DNA of 64,000 bases from Sclerodactyla briareus (Eukaryota > Echinodermata > Holothuroidea > Dendrochirotida > Sclerodactylidae), in the NCBI GenBank assembly GCA_026419785.1, contig JAODTK010000334.1:310001-374000 (forward strand). Direction: 5' to 3'. Below, piece after piece: positions 39,301 to 54,300 of this stretch (its first letter is position 1; the number at the start of each line of letters is the position of its first letter). Both the position numbers and the translations under genes were made by a program. The notes below the pieces were generated by a model. That model made no database searches. It was not told the DNA's origin and saw only the letters and a list, made by a program, of their open reading frames with translations.

Positions 39301-42300
39301 GGAATGTGACCTACACAGTCAACGGCCACCACAAGGACCACATCGTAGTCTGCGCCGATGTTGTCCGGGTTGCTCTCGAGCTCTCCTCGGAATCTATCCT
39401 CTTGGCCCCAACACCAGGCCTCCCTGCTGATGCAGGTAAAGTGGCAAGGCAGCAGGAAGGGGGTGGGATCAGTGGTGGGTGGTAGATGGGGTGGACTCGT
39501 TAGGTTTGGAAATTGGTATATACTTCTCAGACAGCATCAGAATTCTTTCAATTATGTTACTTGATTTTTGGTTATCCTCGATCAGCTAAGCGACTTTCCT
39601 TGGGAAAAGATTATTTCCTGAGTAGCCACTTCAGTGTTTTCCATTTTTACAACTGTGTGGACATCATTACCCCTCATTTCTTCAACTAAATGGTGCCTTT
39701 GTTTGTCCAGATATAACGTCTAGGTATAGGCATTTCAATAACTTGAATTTTTGAAGAAGGCTTCAACCTTAGGATAGTCAAATGTGAGGGAGGGGGAACA
39801 AGATTAAAATTATGAATGAAGTATGAATAATAATTAAGTTTTAAATTAAAATAATTAGTGTTATTTTGTTAGTTTCATTCTCTGGCAGATATGTCGCACA
39901 CAGAAAGAAAACAATAGCCTGTTGTCTGTTCAGAATATTTATTTTGAAATTGTCAATAATTCTCAATTCTTGTATGTGCCGTTCGTTTCCCAAGTAGTGA
40001 CAGATTTAGCTTGCTTTAAAACCAAATTTATACTGATTATGAGTAACCTGGTGTTAGTTGGAGAAGATGCTGATTGTCTGTTGATTCTGTTTCCTGTTAG
40101 GTCTGAGAGGTGTAGTGACGCTGAAGAACAAGAGGAACTACCCTGCCGAGTTTACCTGGCAGCCGATCCTGAGTGAGCGTGGGACAGCTTTCTCCATCAG
40201 ACCTGCAACAGGTAATATTCCTCAGCAGATCCAATTTCTGAAATGTTTGTAACTGTTTTTTGGAAACAAGATTATTGTGCCACATCATACGGTTCGATGG
40301 AACACATCAAAGTTGCTTTCATATTGGATTACATAATGGGATTATTTCTGGAGTGACATTAGCAGTCCTTTGGATGACATTTATCATAAATAGGAAGCGA
40401 AAACTACAGAACTACACATGAACCCAAAATTATTCATATTGCTAGGAAGTAAACTAAGAATCAATCACACTGACTGTACATGGTGTCATATAGTGTCTTT
40501 GTCCTGAAACTGCAACAAGTCTGTAGTTTTAGTTACCGAAAGAATTACAATTATTCTTATAGACACTGTCCCTAGGGTTCACTTTTATATTGGGAAAGGG
40601 CACATTAATGATATTTCACAGGCTTCAATCCATTATTCTTCGTGGGAACTGATGCGGGCTTCGTTCCTGTTCAGCTCAGCATGTGTAATCATCCAGATGA
40701 TAGCGGCATTTTATTGCTGTCATATGCGGGATTGAGGTGTTATGAAAGAATTTGACGTCTGCCAATTGTGCAACGTATTACAGATTGACCAGTATGGTCT
40801 AACTAATTTCAGTTGGATAAATACTTGCTGGGGGGGACCTGAGAATGTATATATGTTTTTTTTATTTTCTAATAACTAATTACTGCAAATTTAATTAATC
40901 AGCAACACTATGCAAATAAATGAGGTTGATCAATTTCATATCTTTACTTGTCATTAACGTTCATGTCCCCCACGTAGGGTTTTCGATGGCTTTCCAGTAC
41001 CTTGAATCGAGGTGGTATTCACCCCTCGTTCCAGTTCCACGCCCCTAGAAGGAGGGGGAGTTCCTTGTCCAGGTCAAACGGGGGCGAAACACTTTCGATC
41101 GACTGCGTTGCAGAGCTGATGTGAGTAGTCACAGCATACCCTATGGCTGTCAGCTATCTTGCAGCTGTATCAGCTCCTGTGTCGAGAGGAGTGGGTAAAC
41201 AAAAAACATAATTCCTATGAATATGTATGCAAACAAAATGCACTAGGTAGGCTGGCCTCACTCTTCCCTGTTATTGCAGTTTTGGATAAAAGCCTCCAGC
41301 TTGGATAAGCCTCTCTCATCAGTGACCACAGTATGGTTCCGCTGCCGATCTACCTTGGGACCTACTATCTTTGTTCCACACGCAATCAGTGGGCCCCAGC
41401 ATTTAGTTTTTCGGTGAAAGTAAGGGCTATTGCCCTTGATATCCTCTAAGGCCTTTGACCAGTGTTTGGCACGCCGGACCATCCTTGCCAAATTAAACTT
41501 ATTTGGTTTCAAGCCCCTTCTAACCTCTTTGACTGGACTGCAGTTTTTCTACCGGTCGCTTCTATCTTCTGTTAGGTTTATGGTGCTCTCTCCGAGACTC
41601 CGTATCAATGCTGGTGTTTTTCCCTCAAGGTTTGTTTTCTCTACTACACTTTTCTTCCTCATTTTTATATGTCTTCTTAATCTAAACTTCCTATTTTCCC
41701 TCATTTGCTGAGATTCTATCACTTCACCCTCTCTGTGCTTTCCTCGCCCCGAAGCGGAACGATTTTATCTACAACCGTTCGCTAGTTGCCACAGCTGAAC
41801 AATGATCTTCATTCTATTTTGACTGGGGCACTGCTAATCTGGGTTACCTCAACCAATCTAAAACTCAGAACTTGGCTGATTTCTGGTGGCGTGTATCTGA
41901 TGCACCAGCTATTTTCATGGCTGACCAGATCCTCCCTCAGTCTACTTCTCTTAATATCCTTGGTATGGAAATCAGCAACAACCTGTCCCTGGAACTCCCC
42001 ATAATATCAAGTCTATCGCTACTTAATTCTTCTAGAAAGTTGGGCTTCTTATTCCGCACAAGAATACTTCACCTCACAACAGCTAATTATGCTTTACAAA
42101 GCCCAAATTCGCTGCCTAATGGAATTGGTTGCCATATTTGGGGTGTAGCTTCGCCATCCTCTCTCACTGTCCTTGATCGTATCCATAGAAAGTCCATCCG
42201 TCTCATCACGATGATCATCGTACCTCCTCACTTGAATCTCTACCCATCGGGAGATCTGTATCATCTCTCTGCCTCCTTTAACGTTACTTTTATGGTCAAT

Positions 42301-45300
42301 GCTCTTTGAGCCTTGGGGATGATTGTTCCTCCTTTAACTCGAGGTACTGACATTACTCGCTCTTTCTTCTTCCAGCCAACCCGTTCGTTGCATCTTCCAC
42401 GTAATCGCACCGAACATATGCTCGCTCTTTTTCCGCATTCGCGTGCCTGGAATAGGCTTCCTCGGATGTTTTCCTCCTGATTTTGACCTCCAGCGGTTTT
42501 CAAGAGTAGAAGCAACAAGCTGGATCTCTCCTCTTTCTTTTAGTTCCTTGTGCTTGGGGTTGCCTTTTTGTTTAGGCGATTATGGTTCGCCCTTCCTCAT
42601 GTCACTTGTTTAAAAAAAAAAAAGAACAAAAAAAAAAAAAAGCTCGCTTAATAATATCAGAAATATCCTAATATTACAATGGGTGTTTTTTTTTGTCTTG
42701 TCGTCTACTATGAAAACACCAACTAGTGGTATCACTGCATAGGGGGCAACATGCACAAGCATTTGAATGAGACCTGATGATGAACCATCTCTATCATGTC
42801 AAAAAGGACTTGGTTTTGTGTTTGTTGTGGTTGAAAAGCCCATTGGTTACAATCTGGAGTCGTTCTTGGCCAAAATGACAATTCAGAACATCTGTGTAAA
42901 CACGAACGTTTCTATACTAGAGCCATTGGCTAATAATGATCTTGAGTGATGACTATTGTGCAACTCGAAAAAACTCCAGCGAAAAGCGAAATCAACCTTC
43001 TCTCTGCAGTGTAGGCAAGCCAAGCTGTTGAAGAAGGGCTGACACACTGGTTTGATCGATGATAGGCTTTGCGAAACAAAGCGAGCTACTTTACGCTGAA
43101 CCATTTCTAGTGTGTCATGTTAAAAGCTTTGTATGGATCCCTAACTGAGGAAAGACATAATACAAACAGGACGACAAGAGATTTATAGGCAGTAGTACTT
43201 TAGTTGTGATATTGATATTCAGTTGTGAAGATATCTACGAATAAATCCAAGAATTTGGAGGCCGATTTACAGAACAGGGAAATGACTTCTACACAAGAGA
43301 AATGCTGTTGATCAGTATTCAAGCAATTTCTGCCTATCCAACATATTTACCCACTGGAACTGGAGATTTAACTAGTGCACTAAATTTAGCTTGTAAGTAG
43401 CCTGTCCCTTCTGATATATACATGCTGGTCAGCATGATACTGACTTGAACACCAGGCTACCATAAAAAAGTCAACCGTTTCTAGATGCCCAATTCAGTTT
43501 TGTAATCCCTTTTCGTAACAGCATTTCTGTTTTGTTAGAAGTCATTACGTTTCGGGAAAATTATTGCGACTGTATTTATAACACCACAGGGAATAGCACT
43601 GAATTTTGAAATACCATATGGAGAACAGTATATAAACTCATATGTGTAAAGGATTGCCCAGTGTTGACACTTGTGGTACACTGCCATACATATGGGCATT
43701 AAACAAATGCGCAACTTTGGAAGCCCCCCAAAAAAACACAATTTTTCGAAAACTATGATTAGTAAGTTGACAGAAATTAGTTGCTCTTCATTCAAAAACA
43801 GTGCACAAATACTGAATGCTCTTTGACCTGGATTATTTTTTATTATTCACCTTTTTCGTCTCTGAGACCCATTTAACCGTTTTCCATTTTCTACTCCCAT
43901 TTCCGTGTGATTTGTCCATTCTCTGTGAGACCAAAAACTCTTGTCTTCAAATATATACCCTATATGCTCAGCTGGAAGTAGAAGTAGAATAACTTATTTG
44001 CCTGATTCATCTGTACCTAATACATTCTTAACGTTTACAGCATTATTATTCTGATTTGATCCTCCATCTAGCTCGGGCCCACTCAGGTGATGTTCATGGA
44101 GCGGAGGGTCTTGTTCGGCAGGTCCCTCTACACCTTACCACTACCAAGACAGCATTACTACACAACCACAGCCAGAACCATGCTTTTTTCCAGGTACAGC
44201 ATGTTACTTTTATTGTGAAAACTGTATGTTGCTGAAACAATGTTACTCATACAAATGTAATTGGCTTGTCATTCAGTGTAACTTGTACAGGGATTTTTCT
44301 GAGAAAGTGGTCTGGTCTTGGAGTTAACTGATCATCCTTTCAGACAATCACACCCCTAGCTTTGATATCATTACATACACATACTGGCTCTTCTTGGCAT
44401 TTATAGTTGCTCCACCTAGAATTTGTCTCCACAGCTTCTCTGCCATTCGAAGTTAGAGTAACAGAAACTGTAAGTTGTTGAAAACAGTGTTACTCATACA
44501 GATGTGATCGCTTGTTATCAGTGTTGGAACTCGCAACTAGAGATTTTTTCTCTCAAATAGTTACATGCATTGGCTTGCTATCGCCTCTCCGTTATTATGG
44601 TAGCTCAGTGGGTGAGACACAGACAGTACTGCAATTTGGCTACTCTTTACTGCGCAGTACTGTGACTGACTTACATACCAGCGTTTGCAACAATTCGCAA
44701 ATCAAGCGACCGACTGCAAATGTGTGCGGCACAATCAGAGCTGGGTGTCTGGGTATGCAACACATGCCGACCCTTTTGCGAGGAATGTGTTGAGATTTGT
44801 TTTTCAGCTAGTTTGCAGATCAGGCGCCAAAAACCTATACACAGGGTTGTTGGCACAAGCTGCCTGCATTGTACTGCGAATGTTTGCAGCAAGTTTGCTT
44901 GTTTGCAGCGATCTTTCTTCCCTACTGCACTTGTTTGGTAATGTTTGCAGAACCGTTCAGTTATGATGCTACATGGCGCCACACAGTATGAGTCTGTTTC
45001 AGTCCGCTGCATAGTTGCTAGAAGAAATGCGAAACATGCTCTGGTGAGCATAGGAGTGCATGGAGCAGCTAATGGGGTTAGCACAGTGTAATTGATTTAT
45101 CTACCTGACTGTCAGAAGACATCTGCAATGATCACAATTTTGTTCCTATTTACAGATTGTTGACCCTAACCCGTTCCTGGCCTGACGGTGTCACCCGTCC
45201 AGGTGTGGTGCCCATTCGGAGTGGACCACAGAGCTCCAAGTAAACTCACGCCCAGTGCAGTGATGAAGTTTGACACCCGGCTGGAGGTTGATATTAGGGG

Positions 45301-48300
45301 GTGGAGGATCATTGAGCTCAGGATGGGGGGCACTGTGGAACCGCCAGCAGTGGACATCGATGTGGTGGGTATTATTAACCATTGATGTGTGACCATGGTC
45401 AATTATAAATTAAACCCCCCCCCCAATTTTTTTTTTCTAGCCCATTGACATCCACAAATGAGTTATCACCACATTAAGACAATGATATCTAACATTTTAT
45501 ATTTACAACTTGATTCTTCAGTAAGTATTCAGTTCTCATGTTTTTGAATACATATATTAGGAGGCGGATTAGCTCAGTCGGTAGAGCTCTGACTTAAGAT
45601 CAATAGATTGCGAATTTGAATCCTATTGAAAGCCCAAGGTTTTTTTTCGCAGTGCTGTTAGACAAAGCATGTCTCCTCGAATGATCACACTACCCACATG
45701 TAAACTGACAGAGAGTCAGGAGGGTCATACTAAAGACTTTAACTGGTGTTGCACATTGTGTTCTGGGTAATGCCCTTGTCATTTCTATGATGCGCTCCGC
45801 TACCCTGACAAGGTGAGTCATTTTCCAACGGCAAGGTGACAACACTGATGCTGCTAGTCACTGAACTGAGGGGTTCAGTCATTGTTAGTCCGTTGTTCCC
45901 ATTTTGCACAGCAAGATATAATCTCAAGTCTGTTGAAAGTGACTGTGGTTGTGTCATTTTCCATGATGTGTCAGTCACAAGAATGACTGAGGGGTGGGTC
46001 ACTGTATACCCAGTCTGTTGACCCACCTTAGTGTAATGACTCACCTTGCCTGTGGTAGTAGGGCTGCGTCATGCAATTGACAAATGCACAAGCAGTAGAG
46101 AACACTCTACAACTGGAAAATGCAGTATACTATGGACCCTGCTAATTGAATCAGGAAGCTAGGAATTGAGCTTAGCACTGATCCCTACTCACAAGTAATA
46201 CATGTCAGTGCAGTTTTTATATTCAAATTTTGAATTTTCCTCACAAATTAGGAAACACAAAGAACAAGACACTTTGGAAATGACCTTCGTTTATCGACCA
46301 TAATTTATCCTTATTCAGCCATCGTTCCAGTTGGGTGGCGTCTACTGTGGTTCGACGGTCACCGTTCCATTCAAGATGGCTAACAAGGCTAGGACCAGGG
46401 CTAAGGTGGTCTTTGACCTCTCACGATACCAAGACTTCACCATGAAGTTTGATGCGGATGTGATGGAAGGTAACTTTTTACCATCTAAGTCAATGTTACC
46501 GAAAAGCTACCTCTGCAGGTTTTCAACTGCAATATATTGAGTGGTAGAACTTCACCACTTGAAGGTACTACCCCTCCTTTGGGCTGGGGGTTTACATGTC
46601 TTGATATGTCATCAAACATTACGACCTACTGTTTGATGGTAGTAGAATTCATTATCATTCAATATCATCGAACAAATGTCCTATTCATTCTGGTTTCTTC
46701 ATGTCATTCAAGTGCTATGTTCAAAAAAGCTTACATGTTTGATAAATGAGCCTAAGAGTAGAGAATGTGTTTTGGGCTGACATCTTACCAAGAAAAAAAC
46801 CCCAAACCCTGAGAAATCTTACGATGTAATCAAAAATTCACATCTGCACTCACCCATTCAGTTGGATAAGGGTTTATTATATGACGGTCCATAGCACTGT
46901 CAGTCTAAAAAACTTGCATAATTATCAATTCATGCATTGTGTTCTTGCTTTTCGGCTCTTGCGATGTTCTGAAGGATAGCAAGCAGTCATGATATGTACG
47001 CTTGTAAAATGTTGCATTCAAACTAAACCATGTGATATTCACTTCTGGAAAATTTGTTCTACTTCAGAATCTGAAGACTCCTCCAATCCAGGGGTGTTTC
47101 ATGCCACAATCCAGGTAGCTCCTCTCTTAAGAGCTGGCTCCAGTTCTCCCCCACGGAGGTGGCCTCCTACGACTTTGTCATCCCGGTCAGCATCAACCAG
47201 ACTGAAGCACCCACCCCTAGCCCCACCCCACTCCCACCCACACCAGCGCCCTCTCTCAGAGCTCCGGCACATCATCCTCGCCGAAAGCCGGTCATAGTTT
47301 CCGTGGCGACGCCCAAACGCCGGGTCGTGGCAACAGCTCTGACTGATATGTACGCTTGTAAAATGTTGCATTCAAACTAAACCATGTGATATTCACTTCT
47401 GGAAAATTTGTTCTACTTCAGAATCTGAAGACTCCTCCAATCCAGGGGTGTTTCATGCCACAATCCAGGGTAGCTCCTCTCTTAAGAGCTGGCTCCAGTT
47501 CTCCCCCACGGAGGTGGCCTCCTACGACTTTGTCATCCCGGTCAGCATCAACCAGACTGAAGCACCCACCCCTAGCCCCACCCCACTCCCACCCACACCA
47601 GCGCCCTCTCTCAGAGCATCCAGCACATCATCTCGCCGAAGCCGGTCATAGTTTCCGTGGCGACGCCCAAACGCCGGGTCGTGGCAACAGCTCTCCGCCA
47701 ATCCTTGGAGGTCTCCCATCATAGTCTGGAGTTTGCCCTCCCCTCTGGATATCTGGACCTAGGTCTGGCAGACAACAACGGGCAGTCCAAGGGGACCCTG
47801 TTCATCAATAACAGTGCCAAGACACTGGAGTGGTCCCTGGATACCCAGGGGTGCAGCCTGGCCATAGATGAGGGTGTCTTCCAGTTTGTCTCGTCCAATG
47901 GTGTACCCCACCTGTCACCGAGAGAAGGTGGTTCCAGTGTCTGTGATTCGCTCGAGCCAGGAGAAACCTACAACCTTGCCGTCAAATTCTGCCCCAGTAA
48001 GTCATGGCCGGCTCATGGGTTAGCTTGCCATTTTGCCAATGTTGGGAAACTATAGTAAGGCTTGGACCATCAGAAGCAGTCCAGGTTTGTTATCAGTTAA
48101 TAAGATAACAAGATCATGAGAATGTTGAGTTAATGAGTTAATGAGAATATTGACTGAGGTCATCACAGAGTTCATCCTCAAAACTGTAACCTCGCAGCTG
48201 GATGGAATGCATTCCCAATATTTCATGCTAGACTGGGCTGCAAATTGACCACGGAAATGAACACTGTGCATTTCCTCCCAGAAATTGTTGTTTCTTTCTG

Positions 48301-51300
48301 GGTCAGACTGGGATTGTCTGCTGATCTAATACTTACATCACGAAAATCATTCTAAGGTTGCAGGAGCAGTACGTGTTGCCACATTTCACTACGCAGAGGG
48401 TCAAACTTCACTTTTTGGCATCCGAAAGAGCCCTCACCCTACCCTCCATAAGAATCACCTCATTTTTGCTCAACTTACTTCCAAGTTTCTCTTTTCAAAG
48501 GCCCTTTTTTTTCTTCTTTTTTTCCAACATAGGTTGAATACTTTGTCACAATGCTCCCGATCAATTATACACATTTATAGAACTTCACAGCCCAACTACC
48601 CCACACATTACTCTATGAACAGCCATGAACAGCGCTGTTTGAAGAAGTGTTTTGAAAAGGGATATCTACATTGTTCTAGAATTTGTTGGACCGAGTTTTG
48701 TAAATTTCACTTTTCAAAATTTTCAGTTTTCCTTCACGAATCATACCAAGTCTGAATTTCACTACAAAGAGTAAAATTCCACTACGAGTGACAACGCTGA
48801 GAAGGAGTGACCATCACACCCATACTTAATGTTGTAATGTGCCGAATTATTGAATGGATGAAGATTCATTTTGTCTGCAAATTTTAGGTACTAACTTTTG
48901 GGGGACGCAAACTACTTCGGGGCACAAAACTTACAAGAGTATCGAACGAACCGACTGTGATTTCAAGGCTAGGGTATCAGATGTATAGTTATATAACTCC
49001 AGTGATATTGTTTCATACTCATAGTGACACCAGGAGAGTACAGTGCCAAAGTCCCTATCATACTGAATGGCAACAAGGAGAGGCCATACCAGTTATCTCT
49101 AGCTGTATGGGGTGCTGCACTCACCGAGCTGACCTTTGACCCCTTGGCTGTCGTGATGACCCCTGTTCCCCTGTCGACCTGCACCTCGACTGATCTGACC
49201 ATACAGGCTCATGGATTCACTAGGTGAGTCTCCATCACATTCTCACTGTAAAATTGATCCAATGGTAATGATCATAGCTCATTCTGTTTTGCCTGAAATA
49301 ATGATGCAAGAATAAAATGAAACAGAACACAAAAATTGGACAGGGTTAGTACATAGGTAACTATTCAATCAACTGAACTGCACTTCAAATCGAAAGAAAA
49401 CGATTGACCATAATGGTAGCGTCTAACCCTTCACCCTCATGACTTGGAACCCTCATGTTGGCGAACATCTTTCTGATTGCAATTCCCCCTCTCTCTCCCT
49501 CTTCCCAGGAATGTTACCATGTGGGCACCAGGGGCAATAAGCCCCTGAAGATGGTTTTTATGTGAGAGGAAGCAATAAGGTGGGGAAATCTTCAGACAGA
49601 CAGAATTTGTTGTGAAAAAACTGTATGAGTCTGAATGTTTGCAGTTCCCAGCATACCAGGAGAATTAGTACAAATTTTTTAATCAGGAAGGTGAGCGGTA
49701 ATTACAAATAACAGTGAGTGGAGGATCTTTAAAATATTGGGGGAGAGGGGGGGTGGGAGGGTGTTGTAATGGATGCCACCCCCATAAAAGATAGGAGTCA
49801 ATAGGCAATTTTCTAAGAATTTGGGGGCCTTGTCCTTCCTCCCAAGTACCTTTACATTTCTTCTTGTTATCTTCTCATAATGACAGCCGATCCGTGATCG
49901 ACATTGAAATTCCAGAAGTGGAGGCGAGTGATGGCAGTAGATTGACGGTCCTAGACGTCATGTTCCCTGAAGGACAGGTAGTGGACCCTCACCAGGACAA
50001 AGCAGACAGGGAGGACCGTCTCCTCCTGCTCTGCCAGATCAACTTTTCATCTCCCAAACCAGTCTCCTTCACAAAACATCTCAAGTTTATGGACAGGCAG
50101 TGGAAACAGGTACACCTCTCTATATGTCGATTAGTGACTGTGTTCAAAAGAGAGGATTATCATTATCACAACTGGGCATTAGTGTTCCATGTGCACATGT
50201 CTTATAATTTCCACTCATGAAATGGGGAGAAAATTAACTTGACTTCATGACTTATTCAAACAGGGGGGCATTCAATTGACTGAGTTGAAAACGTCCCCCC
50301 CCCCGGCGGTAGCACTCCCAAAATAACTTCAAGGAAATCTACTTGACTTCATGAGTTATTCACAATGTGGGTCATTCAATGGACTGAGTTGGAAATGTGG
50401 GAACAGTTCTACAATAACTTTACTGGAAGGCATTTCGCAAGTGGGAAATTTGTATTCCAATAATAACAAATTGAATGCTCGCTTTTCATCTGAACAGCCT
50501 AAAGTCACGGTGCGCTCATCCATCAAGTTCTACGGTGACTGTTCATTCGCCTCTGCTGCTCCTAAATTGGGGGCATACACTTCTGTCCGTCTGGGTCCGA
50601 CTGTAGCTACTTTCAAGTCCCGTCTTAAAACGTTTCTCTGCACTCGGCACTTTCTGTCAGATGAGCATCTTGTTTATGTCTTTGTTTTGTGTGTTTGATT
50701 AAAAGAACATGCATTCATGCGTGCGCTCCATTAGAATTTGTGTGCCAATTTCTTCTTGTCCCCCAGCTTTTCAATTCCAGTGACGGCCACGGCTGACAAC
50801 TGTCTCCTGACTGCCATCCCTTCGTGGCCCAGCACCGGATGGATTACCAGATAGTCACAGAGCAGGGGGGGAACCGAGAGGCACCAGTCAGAGTCCAAGG
50901 AGAGTCTCAATGGAGGCGGGGAGGCTGTCATCATGCCATTGGAGGTGTCTCCCAGACCACCCACACACAGCAGTAGTACCAGCTCTCGTTTCGGGTTACC
51001 TCGTCTACTTACGAGGACTCGGACACTCTGACAGGTGACTATGCACCTGTCAATTCTGGGACATTTCTGTGATCCGAGATTAGGTATCGTTTGGGTTCAG
51101 GAGAGTTACTAGTCCCATGCTAGTTTTCTTGTGTAAAAGGGCACTCAAAGAGAGGACTGGTGACAGTTTTATTAATTGAGCACTGTATGCAGTGGCTGTG
51201 AATGACATTTTTATCAGAGTAAACTAGAGTTGCTGTAACCACAAGACCACTCAGCGCATCAGCTCATTCACTACCAGGCATGGTTCTAGGGCCCCTTCTC

Positions 51301-54300
51301 CCAAAAATATATTACTGAAGCCCCTAAATTTTGTCCACGTAATGAATATAAATCAATAAAATCAAAATTGCTCTAAATAAGATTGAGATTTGGCAGCTGG
51401 TAAAGGCATTTCTGGGTGATTTGAATGTCGTTACCAGTTTCAGTTCAACTAGGCACTCTCACATGTTGGGGAAGAAAAAAAAAAAAAAAAACAAGCGAGA
51501 GTGCCCCCTCCCAATCTTATGATGAAGGTCAATATCCATATGTAGTGCCCATCTCTGGGAATCTTCCTGGATAATATAATAATATTACACATTTATATAG
51601 TCCATACCGCTGAGCTGCCCAAAGCTCATAACGCATGATATCCCGATCATAGTAACCAATTCTAGAGAGAGTATTTCATAGCAACTCAACTCAAAGCTGT
51701 GGAATAGTTTACCACAGTGTATTAGAAATGCTGTTTCTCTTGCCAAGTTCAAGAAGAAGCTCTTAAAGACTTATCTTTTTACGAATCCACAGAGTAGGTC
51801 TAATTTTTCATCTTCAGCTTGTTGTTTATATAGGTATATTTTTGTATTTGTCATAGTATATTCTTGGTATTTTTACAGCTGTTTTAGTATTTGGACATTG
51901 TACTAGATTTTAGGATTCACTTGCCGCTATCGTTTAATTCTCTATTATTTTTTCAAACGTTTTTTTCAATCTCTTATCGTTTTCTTCAATTTTTTGCAAT
52001 GTTTTCCTATAACTCATGATATTTCATGTTTTACTTTGTAAGCGCTTAGAGGCCTCTTGGGGCATTTCTGCGCTATATTAAGTGCCGTTTTATTATTATT
52101 ATTATTATATTATTATTATTATTAGCAGGGTCAGCTCATGTTTCTCACAGGTCCCCACTTATCTCCTGGGTCCGGTGTCATGCTCAAAGTCGCTCCAGGT
52201 TTATGGCATGTTGAACCTAAAATCTGTGATATATGGTGTGGAGCTCTGCCAATTAGGCACAAAAGTAATTGTGAGGGCATTCATCCTCCAAAGAATATGA
52301 CCTACTGAATCATGGGCTCTGAATAGGTATGATTGATTTGATTTGATTCTACGGGTTCATGGAGTCAAGTAAGGCTCAAGGAAGAACCCTGGTCGTAGTG
52401 ATGGTGGGTGAACCATTTCACGTCCTATCCAGAGAATCAGTGAACTCCAGGACCCAACCACTTTCTCAGAACCTGGAGGAACTCCAGGTTTTCAACATGA
52501 CTGCTCACAGTCGACCACAGGACTTGTTGCAAATATCCGTGAATAACCCCAGAAGGTACACTGCATCACAGCAGAACCATGGAGTGAACACGAAGACCTC
52601 GCTCATCGCAATTACGACTACAGCCACCTAGGGGAAAACGTCCGGTGACTGCTGGAATTCGAACCCAGAAATTTTGTTTGCCAAGCGTCACTGATGCCAC
52701 TCTGCCATTTCTCCACCCTACAAGTCTGTGACTTACCATTTTTAATCCCTCCCATCCAGTATCCACCTATCCGAGCACACCAAGGATGGCGCTGTCAACA
52801 GAGCAACCAGGGGTGTTGATTCCCAGGGTGACGTGCCGGTGGTAAGCCACCAGGTCCCTGGGGTCAGCGGTGTTCCCTGATGAGGAGACAGAGGAGGGTA
52901 TCTTCCACCAGGAGGTGCTAGCTGCGGTCCAGCGGTGGATAACCCTCCACGGCTGGCCTGGGGGACCATTCCCTGTACTGGTACCTGAAGGACTGAGGAG
53001 GTTAGTTCATTTGTCTCTTCATATTGAAATTAGAGAAAATTAGGTTTAAATTAGAGAAAAATTAGAGAACTGTGATCTATGGATGGTAAATGGTAGTGCA
53101 AATGTCTGAATAGATATACACCAGGAGTAGTTAAATTGCAGTTTTACAGGAGGTCCATAATATATTTGTCGAACCGATATAGTCTATTGGCCCGGTGATA
53201 ATGCTTGGAACCCAAAGGTGTGGGTTCGGATCCCAGAGGAGGGATATTGGTTTCTTCTCTAGGCAGGAAGAATCAAATCGGCTGCCAGGTAGTTTCAGTA
53301 ATCACAAAAGTTTGGTTGGGTGCAAATTCTGACTACTGGTATAATCACGCCACGTAATTCTGACTGCTGGTGCATCTCCGCCCACTCGGGATAGTACTGT
53401 GATTGGCACTAGGCAGGAAACTTCTTCCGGCACACAGCCCCGTCATCTGGACATGGGAAGCAGGTGGCTAGGGCTGAGGTGTTTCCGGATTTGGATCCTC
53501 CGCACCTAGGCACTGTTCACAGTGAGTGCCTCCAAACGCTAACGATAAATACAGTGTAAGCTTACTCAAGTTCCCCACAGGTCCCAAATTGGCCCCTGAG
53601 TGGAGATGAGCATAGAGATGCAGCAGAAAAGCTGATCTGTCGCCTGCAGGATTCAAACTCCCGATCTTCTAATCAGCATTCCGGAGCTCTAATTGATTGA
53701 GTTCATCCAATCTGTCATGGTTTGTTGGTCTCATTAGGCAATCGTTATATAGTGATATATTTATAAGGTGAGCTGTCTACTCTGATGAAAAGGCTGATTT
53801 GGGGATCTAAATCCAACTGGAGGTGCTCATTTCTATCTCTGGCTGATTTTAGAAGTTGGGGGGGGTGTTTAGTTGTTTTCCTGTTTCAGGTGGATAGTCA
53901 GCTGCCGCTCGTATTGAGTTGACTGAAAATGGATTATTTTCAAAATTTCATTCAGTGGTGTCTCCAAAGGTTCAGCAGCAGATGCTGCCCAGAACAAGAG
54001 CAGTAAGAGTCCAGCGACTAACAACCAGAAGAAGAGTTACACCAAGACCATCTATGAACCCTCCTTCCCACCTCAGTGGTAGGCTTGGGTCCGGATACCT
54101 GTCCACCAGGCCCGACCGTCGGGCCCCACTGAGAGGGTGAGGCAGCTCCACTGGCAGCATACAACCATGATGACATTCCTTAGGTGGGTACAACTGGTGG
54201 GTGTGTGGGTATCATTTTATCAGTGGTAGACCTGTCCCTTGGATACCTGTCAACCAGACCCTACCCTCGCACCCCACTGAGAGGGTGAGGCAGCTCCACT

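Noticed and set aside
44671-45084. 137-codon minus-strand open frame
   Set aside because: Cysteine-rich by chance from 'ttgcag' repeats; no domain.
45562-45640. Functional tRNA gene
   Set aside because: A box fits but the B box is degenerate and acceptor/anticodon arms do not pair well; better explained as a SINE head.
52350-52555. Possible CFAP47 exon before exon 24
   Set aside because: Open in one frame but no similarity to the expected linker and no convincing acceptor.
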